Shown: positions 36,009 to 44,299 of the stretch, one piece after another | How positions within the stretch are numbered: position 1 is the first letter of the stretch | Layout: every line of letters starts with the position of its first letter | NCBI GenBank assembly: GCA_037445025.1 | Contig: JBBILI010000008.1 | Location: forward strand, 93,672-157,671 | DNA from: CAIQQQ01 sp037445025 | GTDB lineage: Bacteria > Pseudomonadota > Alphaproteobacteria > Acetobacterales > Acetobacteraceae | Direction: 5' to 3' | DNA: 64,000 nucleotides | Position numbers and translations under genes: made by a program | The notes under the pieces: model-generated | Seen by the model: the letters and a program-made list of their open reading frames with translations, nothing else | Databases searched by the model: none | What the model was told of the DNA's origin: nothing

Positions 36009-36779
36009 ATGAAGAAGATCCTCATCATCGGCATCGGCGCCGGCAACCCGGACCATGTCACCATCCAGGCCATCAACGCGCTCAACCAGGCGAGCGTCTT
36101 CTTCATTCTGGACAAGGGGCCGGAAAAGGCCAGGCTCGCCGCCCTGCGCCAGGAGATCTGCGCGCGTTTCATCCGCGGCACCGACTACCGGTTCGTCGAG
36201 GCCGCCTACCCCGAGCGCGACCGCCATACGGCCGATTACCGGGCCTCCGTCATCGAGCTCAACCACAGCAAGGCCGCCCTGTTCGAGCGCCTCATCGACG
36301 AGGAACTCCCCGACGGCGCCTGCGGCGCGTTCCTCGTCTGGGGCGACCCATCGCTCTACGACAGCACCATCCGCGTCATGAACGCCGTCATCGCAACCGG
36401 CCGACAAGAGATCGACTTCGAGATCATCCCCGGCATCAGCAGCGTCCAGGCCCTCGCCGCCCGCCACCGAACCACTCTCACCCGCATCGGCCAGTCCGTC
36501 GAAATCACCACCGGCCGCCGGATCGCCCAGGGCCTGCCAGACGGCGCGGACAGCGTGGTCGTGATGCTCGACGGCGAAGACACCTACCGAAACCTCAAGG
36601 ACCAGGATCTCCAGATCTACTGGGGCGCCTATGTCGGCACCCCGGACGAGATTCTCCTCTCCGGAAAGCTGCGCGATGTCGCAGACGAGATCGAACAACG
36701 CCGCACCGCGGCGCGGAAAGCCAATGGCTGGATCATGGATTGCTACCTCCTGCGCCGAAGCAGCGACACCGAAGCGTAA
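36009..36779 (+). CDS. cobF: Precorrin-6A synthase (deacetylating) CobF
   Basis: 256 residues from ATG 36009. The tetrapyrrole methylase fold is clear: MKKILIIGIGAGNPDHVTIQ, then CGAFLVWGDPSLYDSTIRVM and IDFEIIPGISSVQALAARH, and SVVVMLDG. CobF methylates precorrin-5 at C1 with loss of acetate in the aerobic cobalamin pathway. It stands alone here, with no other cob genes in the window and no recognisable B12 riboswitch in the 195-bp divergent gap to bcsZ (35814-36008). That gap is A/T-richer than its surroundings and probably holds both promoters. Confidence 0.9.
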   Translation: MKKILIIGIGAGNPDHVTIQAINALNQASVFFILDKGPEKARLAALRQEICARFIRGTDYRFVEAAYPERDRHTADYRASVIELNHSKAALFERLIDEELPDGACGAFLVWGDPSLYDSTIRVMNAVIATGRQEIDFEIIPGISSVQALAARHRTTLTRIGQSVEITTGRRIAQGLPDGADSVVVMLDGEDTYRNLKDQDLQIYWGAYVGTPDEILLSGKLRDVADEIEQRRTAARKANGWIMDCYLLRRSSDTEA

Positions 36780-36894
36780 ACCCAGGCGCCACTCCCTATG
36801 AAATGCCTATAGGAACGCCGTTCGCCCGGTATGGCTTGCCTACGCCGCCGCTCGCACAACTCCCTCGTGCTGATCCCAGCACGCGGAGCCCAAC

Positions 36895-37896
36895 ATGACC
36901 GACGCACCGGTGAAATTCCCGGACAAATTTCCATGGGGCAAGGCCCCGCAACCCAGGCTGGAGATGAACCCCACCCGTCTGCGCCTGCCCGTGATCGCAG
37001 GCGCGCTGTTGCTGCTGGCGGCCTTCGTGGCAGCCAACGCCGTCTACACCATCCAGCCGACCGAACTGGCCTTCACCCGCACCTTCGGCCGCGTCGACCA
37101 GGCACCCACCGCACCGGTCACCCCGGGGGTGCATCTGAGGCTGCCCTTCGTCACGGTCGTCGACCGCATGCAGGTCAGCACCGACACCATCACGCCGCCC
37201 GCCGATCTGCGCGTGCTGAGCCATGACGGCCAGGTGATCCAGCTCGGCGTCTCGCTCACCCGCCGCATCCCCGCCGATGCCGTCTACAACCTGCTCTACA
37301 ACACCGGCGGCGTCGGCAATGTCGACATCGACCGCAACCTGTTCGCCATCGTCGCCGACCGCACCCTGACCATCTTCGGCCGCGAAGACGTGCTCAACAT
37401 CGCCGCCGACCGCGAGCGGGTGATCGGCCTGATGAAGACCGTCATCTCCGCCGACCTGAAGCGCCTGTTCGGCATCGATCTGGTGGACCTGCAGATCACC
37501 GGCTTCCGCTTCAGCCCGGAATACGAAAAAGCCGTCAACGACAACACCCTGGCCAAAACCAATGCCTACCGCGCCGAGCAGATTCTCAAGCAGAAACAGG
37601 TCGAGGCCGAACAGGTCGCCGCCGAAGCCAAAGGCCAGGCCGACGCCGCCATCGAACACGCCCGCGGCGAAAGCCAGAGCACCCTGCTCAACGCCTCCGC
37701 CCGCGCGCATGCCACCGAGATCCAGGCCCAGGCCGACGCCAACGCCATCCGCCTGCGCGTCGAAGCCGCCGGCGGCGTGCAGGGCTACAGCCAGGTGATG
37801 GCCGCCGACACGATGAAGCTGTGGAACGGCCAGCCCCCGCAAACCATGCTGGGAGGCGCCGGCTCGCCCGTGCCGTTCCTGCAGATCAAGCCGTGA
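36895..37896 (+). CDS. SPFH/band 7 domain membrane protein, HflC/prohibitin-like
   Basis: 333 residues. A single membrane segment (RLPVIAGALLLLAAFVAANAV, about residues 31-51) precedes the band 7 domain (VTPGVHLRLPFVTVVDRMQVS, GVSLTRRIPADAVYNLLYN). A long Ala/Glu/Gln-rich coiled-coil follows (QILKQKQVEAEQVAAEAKGQ). Resembles HflC/HflK or stomatin-type scaffolds, but there is only one gene rather than an hflKC pair and no protease gene beside it. Monocistronic; a family A element begins 12 bp after the stop. Confidence 0.85.
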   Translation: MTDAPVKFPDKFPWGKAPQPRLEMNPTRLRLPVIAGALLLLAAFVAANAVYTIQPTELAFTRTFGRVDQAPTAPVTPGVHLRLPFVTVVDRMQVSTDTITPPADLRVLSHDGQVIQLGVSLTRRIPADAVYNLLYNTGGVGNVDIDRNLFAIVADRTLTIFGREDVLNIAADRERVIGLMKTVISADLKRLFGIDLVDLQITGFRFSPEYEKAVNDNTLAKTNAYRAEQILKQKQVEAEQVAAEAKGQADAAIEHARGESQSTLLNASARAHATEIQAQADANAIRLRVEAAGGVQGYSQVMAADTMKLWNGQPPQTMLGGAGSPVPFLQIKP

Positions 37897-37907
37897 CATG
37901 GTGCCGG

Positions 37908-38148
37908 GGGTGGGTGGAAGGAAGCGAGAGCTGGGGCTTTGCCCCAGACCCCACCAGGGGCCGAGCCCCTGGATCTCTCATTTGAAGCGCGTTTGTGGAA
38001 GTGGAGGGGGCGAACACGTAGTGTCCCGACGGTCTCGATTGGCCCCCTCCACTTCCACAAACATTCTTAAACGAATGGTGTCCAGAGGCTCCGCCTCTGG
38101 CGGGTCCAGGGCAGAGCCCTGGCCTTGCTTGCTTCCTTCCACCCACCC
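37908..38148. repeat. Family A palindromic intergenic element, copy A2 (inverted relative to A1)
   Basis: 241 bp with terminal inverted repeats GGGTGGGTGGAAGGAAGC...GCTTCCTTCCACCCACCC. The left arm here matches the right arm of copy A1 and vice versa. The core is a perfect 20-bp inverted repeat (37991-38010 with 38043-38062; GTTTGTGGAAGTGGAGGGGG) that differs from the cores of the other copies. It directly abuts a DUF2254 gene fragment. Confidence 0.9.
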
Positions 38149-38457
38149 TCCCGGGCCGACCCGTCGGTGGCGCAGTCCATTCTCAGCGTCATCGCCACCT
38201 CGATCATGACGGTCGTGTCCATCGTGTTCGCCATCCTGCTGATGACGCTCACCCTCGCCTCGATGCAGTTCTCGCCGCGCATTCTCATCAGCTTCGTGCG
38301 CGACCGCGGCACGCAGTGGACGCTGGGGATCTTCCTCGGCACCTTCTGCTACTGCATGGCGGCCTTGCCCGCCGCCCGCGCGGTGCTGCCAGCGGATGAT
38401 ATCGCGCGCCTGGAGCTGCGACTGGCGGCGCTCCGACTCAACGAGAGCATCAAATAA
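38149..38457 (+). pseudogene. Remnant of a DUF2254 membrane protein gene
   Basis: An open frame ends at 38457. Its middle matches the conserved early part of DUF2254 proteins: IATSIMTVVSIVFAILLMTL, LASMQFSPRILISFVRDRG, TLGIFLGTFCYC. Intact DUF2254 proteins are about 400 residues or more with further helices and a soluble domain. Here the match starts right at the end of repeat A2, and after CYCMAALPA only about 30 unrelated-looking residues remain before the stop. No start codon or ribosome site is convincing. It looks like a deletion product bounded by repeats A2 and B3. Confidence 0.72.
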
Positions 38458-38475
38458 GAAAAGAGAAGAAAGAAC

Positions 38476-38590
38476 TTCTTTTCTGAAGAAAAGAAGCAAA
38501 AAACTTTCATCCGCTGGTCGAACACCCTTCCGGAAGGGGCCGCGACAGCGGACAAAAGTTTTTTGGTTTTTTTTCAAAAAAGAACCGCTT
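38476..38590. repeat. Family B intergenic element, copy B3
   Basis: Full copy between the DUF2254 remnant and the convergent phosphatase gene. C-type arm at 38476-38497, GGTT-type arm at 38566-38587. The core is a clean two-part stem: TCCGCTG pairs with CAGCGGA, enclosing CCCTTCCGGAAGGG. AAAACTTT and AAAAGTTTT close the outer stem, so the whole element can fold as one long structure. Confidence 0.87.
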
Positions 38591-38598
38591 CCTCCGGG

Positions 38599-40197
38599 TT
38601 AATCGCGCCGCGGCCGCTGCAGGGTGAACGTTTCGAACGGCGCCAGCTGCCCGTCGATCCCCACGATATCGTAATAGACCACCTTCATGGTGGTGAGTCC
38701 GCCCGGGGTGGCGCCGGGATCGACGGTGAAGGCAGCGAAGCCGTAGGCGTGGGCGGCGTTGCGCACAGCCGACCAGGGCGCGTCTTCCTTGACGTAGATC
38801 GGCGCGCGCTTGCCGGTCTTGGGGTCTGGCGCCTCGACGCCGACGATGACGCGGCAGGCCGGCGGGGTGAAGAACAGCTCGTTGGACGGCACCGAGGTGC
38901 CGCCGCCGCCGATCACCATGTGGACGGTGCCCTTGGTGGTGTCGATCACGTCGGTCGCGCGCGCCGCGGGCAGCGGGGTGAGGGTGCGGTTCTCCTGGTG
39001 GCCGCGCAGCGGGTGGGAGCGCTCGTAATGGTGCTCATGGCCGCAGACCACGAGATCGATGCCGTATTTGTCGAACAGCGGCACCCATTCCTCGCGGATG
39101 CCGAGATCGGCGCCGTTGAACTTGTCGGCGGTGGAGATGACCACCTGGTGCATGCAGACCACCAGCCAGTCGATGTCCTTGTTCTCGCGGGCGGATTTCA
39201 GCTCCTGTTCCAGCCAGGCCTTCTGCGCGCCGTTGGAATAGCCGCGCACATAGGAGTTGCCGCCGTCCTGGTAGCACACGTCATCGTTGGCGATGGCGAC
39301 CACGCGGACGGAGCCGGCGGTGAAGGCATACCAGAGGCCGCGGGTGACGTCGGTCTGGCCGACGGCTTCCGGCACGGAGAAATAGGTCTGATAGGCCTGA
39401 TAGCCGATCGGGCCGTTGCCGAGCTCGTTCTCATGGTTGCCGGGCGAGGGCATCCAGGGGCGGTTGCGGGCGCTGCGGGTGTTGTTGGACCAGAAATCCC
39501 ACCAGGTCCGCACCCGGTCCTCGGCGAGATTGGCGTAGCAGAGGTCGCCGTTGAAGAGGTGGAACAGCGGGCGCAGCTGCTCCACGCCCAGCGTGGTGTC
39601 GCCGGCGGCGGGGGAGCCCAGATTGTCGTTGACGAACAGCGGCGCCGGCAGGCTCACACCGGCCGGCGGCACGAATTGCTTGCCGGCAGTGGGGGTGCCC
39701 TGGTCGCCGAAGCTGGTGAAGGTGAAGCTGGAGCGGCCCTTGGGCGCGGTGCGGAAGGAGCCGAACTCCGGGGCGGCGCCGTCATGCACGGCAAGATACA
39801 TGTAGTCGGTGTCGGCATGCAGGCCGGTCAGCTTCGCGTGATGCGCGAACACGGTCTTGCGGGACTTGGCGTCGAGATAGGAGGCCAGGGTGGCGGGCAC
39901 GGTCAGTTCGTAGCTGCCATCGAGGCGGCCGAGCACGACGCGGGGGTTCTGCACCGGCTGCAGCGTGTGCCAGGAGACCGTGACCTCAGTGGAGGCGTCG
40001 GCGCCGAACTGCAGGTGCAGGCCGGCGACGGTGGGGGCAGAGGCGAGGCTCGGTGCTGCGGTGCCGGGCAGGGCGGCCTGGGCCGGGGCGGCCGGCGTGG
40101 TCGAACCGGCTGCGAGCACCACGCTGCCGATGCCGGCGGCAGCCAGAAGCCTGCGACGGCTGAGTTCGAGGTGGGTTCCTGAATCCTGTTGGGACAT
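38599..40197 (-). CDS. Tat-exported purple acid phosphatase-like metallophosphatase
   Basis: 532 residues. The twin-arginine signal is SRRRLLAAAGIGSVVLAAG. A fibronectin-III-like N-terminal domain (GLHLQFGADASTEVTVSWHT) precedes the catalytic domain, as in purple acid phosphatases. Metal-binding motifs are SFGDQG, FNGDLCYAN, SPGNHENE, VVCMHQV and CGHEHHYERS. These supply the dinuclear metal site. Secreted or periplasmic phosphoesterase. Start at ATG 40197. Its stop is 9 bp from repeat B3, and it is followed upstream by the Gfo/Idh gene on the same strand, 91 bp away. Confidence 0.9.
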   Translation of the reverse strand: MSQQDSGTHLELSRRRLLAAAGIGSVVLAAGSTTPAAPAQAALPGTAAPSLASAPTVAGLHLQFGADASTEVTVSWHTLQPVQNPRVVLGRLDGSYELTVPATLASYLDAKSRKTVFAHHAKLTGLHADTDYMYLAVHDGAAPEFGSFRTAPKGRSSFTFTSFGDQGTPTAGKQFVPPAGVSLPAPLFVNDNLGSPAAGDTTLGVEQLRPLFHLFNGDLCYANLAEDRVRTWWDFWSNNTRSARNRPWMPSPGNHENELGNGPIGYQAYQTYFSVPEAVGQTDVTRGLWYAFTAGSVRVVAIANDDVCYQDGGNSYVRGYSNGAQKAWLEQELKSARENKDIDWLVVCMHQVVISTADKFNGADLGIREEWVPLFDKYGIDLVVCGHEHHYERSHPLRGHQENRTLTPLPAARATDVIDTTKGTVHMVIGGGGTSVPSNELFFTPPACRVIVGVEAPDPKTGKRAPIYVKEDAPWSAVRNAAHAYGFAAFTVDPGATPGGLTTMKVVYYDIVGIDGQLAPFETFTLQRPRRD

Positions 40198-40288
40198 GGT
40201 CTGGCCTCCGGTTGACGGTGGGGCCGGAGTAAACCAGGCGCCGTGACCATTCTATCGCAGCGCAATGAAACTTGCGGTCGGATGCGCC

Positions 40289-41467
40289 TCAGCGCGGCAC
40301 ACCACACTGATGTGCCAGGACCACCTCCCGCCCGGTCCGCGCCGATTCCAGCAGCGCCAGGCACACCTCCAGCGTCGCCATGCCCCACGCGCCGGAATGC
40401 AGCGGGGCCACGCCCTCGCGGCAGGCCGCCACAAGTTCGCCGGTCACCTCGGCGCGTGGCACTGTGGGCGGGGGCAACGGGTCGAGCCGGCGTTCGGTGT
40501 GGCCGTAGACCATCACCCCGTCCGGCAGCGGGCGCAGATCGGACTCCGCGCAGGAGGCGATCAGCAGGCCGAAATGATTGTGATGGCGAGGGGCGGCGTT
40601 GGCGGTCGGGGCCATGCCGTAGGTGCGGGTGGCCTTGAAGGCGGCCTCGGCCTCCGGCGAGGGCAGATGGGCCAGAGCGGCGCGGGCGGTGCCGTACTGG
40701 GCGGGGTCGCGGTCCTGGCCGAGTTCGCCCACCCAGCCGGTGAACGCGTCGGTGTCGAAATGGGCGTGGCCGCTGTAGGTGAGGGTGGCGAAGGCGCCGT
40801 CGTCGAAGGTCAGCAGGCAGGAATAGGCGCTCTCGGTCGGTCGGGCGGGGTCCCAGGACCCGGTGACGGCGCGCACGCTGTACACCATCCCGCCGCCGAG
40901 CAGGCGCACGATGTCGATCTGATGCGCCGCCTGGCTGAACACCACACCGCCGCCCTGCGCCGTGTCAAGCTCCTCCGGGCGGCGGGGGCGGTAGAGGAAA
41001 TCGGTGAAGTTGACCGCGGTGATCATGCCGAGCCGGCCATAGGCGCCGCTCGCGATCATCGCCCGGGCGCGCAGCACCGGGGCGTCGTAGCTGTGGCTGT
41101 GGCCGATCAGCAGGTGCACGCCGGCCGCGGCACAGGCGTCGATCATCGCCTGACAGTCGGCCAGGGACAGCGCCATCGGCTTTTCCACCATCACGTGCCG
41201 GCCGCTCGCCGCCGCCAGCCGCACATGGGCCAGATGATACTGGTGCGGGGTTGCCACATAGACCGCCTCCACCGCCGGGTCGGCGCACATCGCGGCGACA
41301 TCGTCATACGCGGCGCCGCCGAAATCCTGCACGAACCGCGCCCGCGCCTCGGGCCGCGGGTCGGCTGCGGCCACCAGCGTCACCCTCGCATCGCGCAGGA
41401 AGGTCGGCAGCATCAGCATGAAGCCGCGGCCCAGACCGGCCACGCCGAGGCGCAGGGGCGGGCTCAC
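40289..41467 (-). CDS. Gfo/Idh/MocA-family dehydrogenase, 4,5-dihydroxyphthalate dihydrodiol dehydrogenase-like
   Basis: 392 residues from GTG 41467, overlapping the reductase stop as GTGA. N-terminal NAD-binding fold (LGVAGLGRGFMLMLP), then AVYVATPHQYHLAH and VMVEKPMALSLADCQAMID, with the conserved EKP Lys. A QAAHQIDIVRLLGG segment fits the substrate domain. Pht4/OphB, which aromatise phthalate cis-dihydrodiols, belong to this family, and the neighbours are a phthalate-type reductase and oxygenase. Sequence alone does not exclude a sugar dehydrogenase. Confidence 0.8.
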   Translation of the reverse strand: MSPPLRLGVAGLGRGFMLMLPTFLRDARVTLVAAADPRPEARARFVQDFGGAAYDDVAAMCADPAVEAVYVATPHQYHLAHVRLAAASGRHVMVEKPMALSLADCQAMIDACAAAGVHLLIGHSHSYDAPVLRARAMIASGAYGRLGMITAVNFTDFLYRPRRPEELDTAQGGGVVFSQAAHQIDIVRLLGGGMVYSVRAVTGSWDPARPTESAYSCLLTFDDGAFATLTYSGHAHFDTDAFTGWVGELGQDRDPAQYGTARAALAHLPSPEAEAAFKATRTYGMAPTANAAPRHHNHFGLLIASCAESDLRPLPDGVMVYGHTERRLDPLPPPTVPRAEVTGELVAACREGVAPLHSGAWGMATLEVCLALLESARTGREVVLAHQCGVPR

Positions 41468-42423
41468 AGGTCCAGCACCAGCTCGGCCGAGCGCGCCCGG
41501 CTGACGCAGACCATGATCAGGCGGGACTTCTCATGCTCGGCCAGCACCAGATCGCGATGATCCGGCTCGCCTTCCAGCAGGCGCACCTCGCACGTGCCGC
41601 AGCTGCCGCTTTGGCAGGAGCTGGCGATGTCGATGCCCTGCGCGCGCAGGGCCTCGAGGATGCTGCATCCCACCGGCACCTCCACCGTGGTGCCGGTGCG
41701 GGCGAGGCGCACCTGGAACGCCGTGTCCTCCGGCTGAGATGTGTCGGCGGTGCCGAAATCCTCGAAATGCACGGCGGCGCTGGACCAGTGCCCGGTCATG
41801 TCGCGCACCGCCTGCATCAGGCCGCGCGGCCCGCAGCAATACACATGCGCGCCTTTCGGCCGCTCCAGCACCGGCCACAGATCGAACGCCCGGTCGGGGT
41901 CGCCGCCGTCGCAATGCATCACTACCCGCCCGCGGAACTCCGGCCCGGACAGCACATCGCGAAACGCCATCACCTCCGGCGACCGGCCGAGATAGTACAG
42001 CCGGAACGGCGCCCCGCCGGATGACACCAGATGCCGCGCCATCGACAGGATCGGCGTGATGCCGATGCCGCCGGCGATCAGCACGTGGTTCGGCGCCGGC
42101 ACCAGCGCGAAATCGTTGCGCGGCGCGGACACCTCCAGCAGGTCGCCGGCCTTCGTCTCATCCACCAGGCTACGCGACCCGCCGCCGCCGTTCGCCTCGC
42201 GCTTCACCGCGATGCACCAGCGATCCGTCTCGGAAGGATCGTTGCACAGCGAATACCGCCGCAGCAGCCCGTTGGGCGCCTTGACGTGCAGATGCGCCCC
42301 GGCGGTGAACGCCGGCAACGCCGCGCCGTCGTCACGCGCCAGCGTGAAACCCGTTATGCCGTCGGCCAAGGCCACCGCGTCTCGCACACGCAGGGGCAAC
42401 AGGGGGAGGTCGGTGCTGGCCAT
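41464..42423 (-). CDS. Phthalate dioxygenase reductase-type FMN/2Fe-2S oxidoreductase
   Basis: 319 residues. Domain order is the PDR/VanB type: flavin-binding (LLRRYSLCND, RSLVDETKAGDLLEVSAPRN), NAD-binding (HVLIAGGIGITPILSMARHL, YCCGPRGLMQAVR), then a C-terminal plant-type ferredoxin domain with CQSGSCGTCEVRLLEGE (Cys ligands) and a final MVCVSRARS. Passes electrons from NAD(P)H to the Rieske oxygenase encoded divergently. ATG 42423 has AAGG upstream. The dehydrogenase gene is translationally coupled downstream. Confidence 0.92.
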   Translation of the reverse strand: MASTDLPLLPLRVRDAVALADGITGFTLARDDGAALPAFTAGAHLHVKAPNGLLRRYSLCNDPSETDRWCIAVKREANGGGGSRSLVDETKAGDLLEVSAPRNDFALVPAPNHVLIAGGIGITPILSMARHLVSSGGAPFRLYYLGRSPEVMAFRDVLSGPEFRGRVVMHCDGGDPDRAFDLWPVLERPKGAHVYCCGPRGLMQAVRDMTGHWSSAAVHFEDFGTADTSQPEDTAFQVRLARTGTTVEVPVGCSILEALRAQGIDIASSCQSGSCGTCEVRLLEGEPDHRDLVLAEHEKSRLIMVCVSRARSAELVLDL

Positions 42424-42435
42424 CGATCAGCCTTA

Positions 42436-42451
42436 TTCGTTAGGATACGAA
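42436..42451. promoter_or_regulatory. Inverted repeat in the divergent reductase/oxygenase promoter region
   Basis: TTCGT-N6-ACGAA lies 13 bp upstream of the reductase ATG in the 191-bp divergent gap (42424-42614). The spacing and symmetry suit a MarR- or other winged-helix-family dimer, and a MarR gene lies in the same island, but the identical motif was not found next to that gene. Candidate operator only. Confidence 0.35.
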
Positions 42452-42614
42452 GCAATTACGGGAACCAGGCCGCGCCTTCAAGCTGAAAGCTTGCTGCATT
42501 GCAGCATCATGTTTGGCACTATTCCGCTGTCCTTTGGTGCGATCCTGCTCGACAAGGTGGTTCGCCTCGGCATAGAACTTCGGAAACTAACCTTTCCGCC
42601 CCGGAGGCAACGCC

Positions 42615-43922
42615 ATGCTCACCGCCGAAGAGAACGACCTGCTCTGCCGCGTCGAAGGCCAGGCGCCGATGGGCCAGCTGATGCGCCGGCACTGGCTGCC
42701 GGCCTGCATGAGCGAGGAGGTGCGCGAGGCCGACGGCACGCCGGTGCGGGTCAAACTGCTCGGCGAGGATCTCGTGGCGTTCCGCGACACCGATGGCCGC
42801 ATCGGCGTGGTCGGCGAATACTGCCCGCACCGCCGGGCGTCCCTGGTGTTCGGCCGCAACGAGGAATGCGGCCTGCGCTGCCTCTACCACGGCTGGAAGA
42901 TCGACGTGGACGGCAACGTGCTGGAAATGGCCTCCGAACCGCCGGAATCGCGCATGGCGGAGAAGGTGAAGCACACCGCCTACCCCACCCGCGAGGCCGG
43001 CGGCTTCGTGTGGGTGTTTATGGGCCCGGCGGAGACCATGCCGGACTTCGAACGCCCCGCCTTCGCCCCCAACCCCAGCACCAAGGTCAGCATCGTCAAG
43101 ATGCACGTGGCCACCAACTGGGCGCAGATCCTGGAAGGCGCCATCGACAGCGCCCACAGCTCCAGCCTGCATTCCACCGACATGCCACCGGCCCGCGTCG
43201 CCAGCTCCACCGCTTCGGACGACGGCCTCTGGCGCCGCCCCACCACCGACAAGGCACCCCGCCTGCAGGTGCAGCTGACCAATTACGGCTTCCGCTACGC
43301 CGCCATCCGCCGCCCGATCATGAACGCGGCGACGCATGACTATGTCCGCATCACCGCCTATGTCGCCCCCATCACCGTGCTGATCCCACCCAACAACAGA
43401 TACAGCCTGGTGCAGCTCTCCGCCCCCATGGATGACGTGAACACCATGTTCTACTTCATCGCCTGGTCGGACGGCGAAGGCATCGACCAGGAAGCCTTCC
43501 GCAAGCTGTGCGCAGCCCAGATCGGCATCGATCTCGACCAGAACTACCGCAAGATCCGCACGCGCGAGAACAACTACCTGCAGGACCGCAAGGCGATGAA
43601 GCTCGGCGACTTCACCGGCATCCGCGGCATTCCCACCCAGGACATGGCAATGTGGGAAACCATGGGCCCGATCGCCAACCGCAGCGAGGAACGCCTCGGC
43701 GCATCCGACGTCGCCATCGTGCAGTTCCGCCGCCTGATGCTCGACGCCCTCCGGCGGTTCCAGGCAGGCGAACCCGCCATCGGCACCACCGAACCCCGCG
43801 TGCCCCACATCAAGCTGCGCTCCTTCGAAGGCGTGGTGCCCAAATCCACCAAATGGCGCGAACTCGGCGCCTCACCCGAAGAACTGGCCCAGTATCCCGG
43901 CCAGGACATCGCCGCCGAATAG
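42615..43922 (+). CDS. Rieske aromatic-ring oxygenase, phthalate 4,5-dioxygenase-like large subunit
   Basis: 435 residues from ATG 42615 with GGAGG 7 nt upstream. Rieske ligands are in YCPHRRASL (CxH) and CLYHGWK (CxxH). The catalytic mononuclear iron motif is NWAQILEGAIDSAHSSSLH (D..H....H). The length and LRSFEGVVPKS C-terminus fit phthalate 4,5-dioxygenase and related single-component aromatic acid oxygenases without a beta subunit. With the divergent reductase and dehydrogenase it would carry out dihydroxylation and rearomatisation of an aromatic acid. The actual substrate is unproven. Confidence 0.88.
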   Translation: MLTAEENDLLCRVEGQAPMGQLMRRHWLPACMSEEVREADGTPVRVKLLGEDLVAFRDTDGRIGVVGEYCPHRRASLVFGRNEECGLRCLYHGWKIDVDGNVLEMASEPPESRMAEKVKHTAYPTREAGGFVWVFMGPAETMPDFERPAFAPNPSTKVSIVKMHVATNWAQILEGAIDSAHSSSLHSTDMPPARVASSTASDDGLWRRPTTDKAPRLQVQLTNYGFRYAAIRRPIMNAATHDYVRITAYVAPITVLIPPNNRYSLVQLSAPMDDVNTMFYFIAWSDGEGIDQEAFRKLCAAQIGIDLDQNYRKIRTRENNYLQDRKAMKLGDFTGIRGIPTQDMAMWETMGPIANRSEERLGASDVAIVQFRRLMLDALRRFQAGEPAIGTTEPRVPHIKLRSFEGVVPKSTKWRELGASPEELAQYPGQDIAAE

Positions 43923-43934
43923 GCCGGGTGGTCA

Positions 43935-44190
43935 GGGGAAGAAAGAAAGGCCAGATCGGAAGCCTGGACCCGCCAGGGACAGAGTCCCTGGACCCATTTC
44001 GTTTTAGAGTTAGCCCTTGCCTGAGGAGGGGGTCATGGCACGCGAGGCTGAACGACCGGTCAACGCATGACCCCCTCCTCAGGCAAGGGCTCTCTTAAAG
44101 GAGAGGTCCAGGGGCTCGGCCCCCTCGTGCGAAGCACGTGCTTCGCACGATGCGGGTCTGGGCGGAGCCCAGCTCTTTCTTTCTCCCCCC
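43935..44190. repeat. Family A palindromic intergenic element, copy A3, with a nested palindrome
   Basis: A 256-bp element fills most of the 377-bp gap between the oxygenase stop and the binding-protein start; the remaining ~100 bp before 44300 shows only the GGAGG ribosome site. Outer ends are GGGGAAGAAAGAAAGG-like inverted repeats. The core is a perfect 26-bp inverted repeat (44012-44037 with 44066-44091), again unique to this copy. In the right arm a perfect 24-bp palindrome (44126-44149, CGTGCGAAGCAC and its complement) interrupts the CCAGGGGCTCGGCCCC hairpin. Confidence 0.9.
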
Positions 44191-44299
44191 AATCACCCCG
44201 CCCATCGGCGATCGGCTCTTGCTCGTGTGCGAGGCTGCGGGCAAGGGTATGGTGCTTGTCTATCAACGCTCCCGGCGCTGCAATCCGGGCGGAGGAAAC

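Noticed and set aside
38563..40182. 539-residue plus-strand frame opposite the phosphatase
   Set aside because: Gly/Val-rich shadow; the minus strand carries a Tat signal and all metal motifs.
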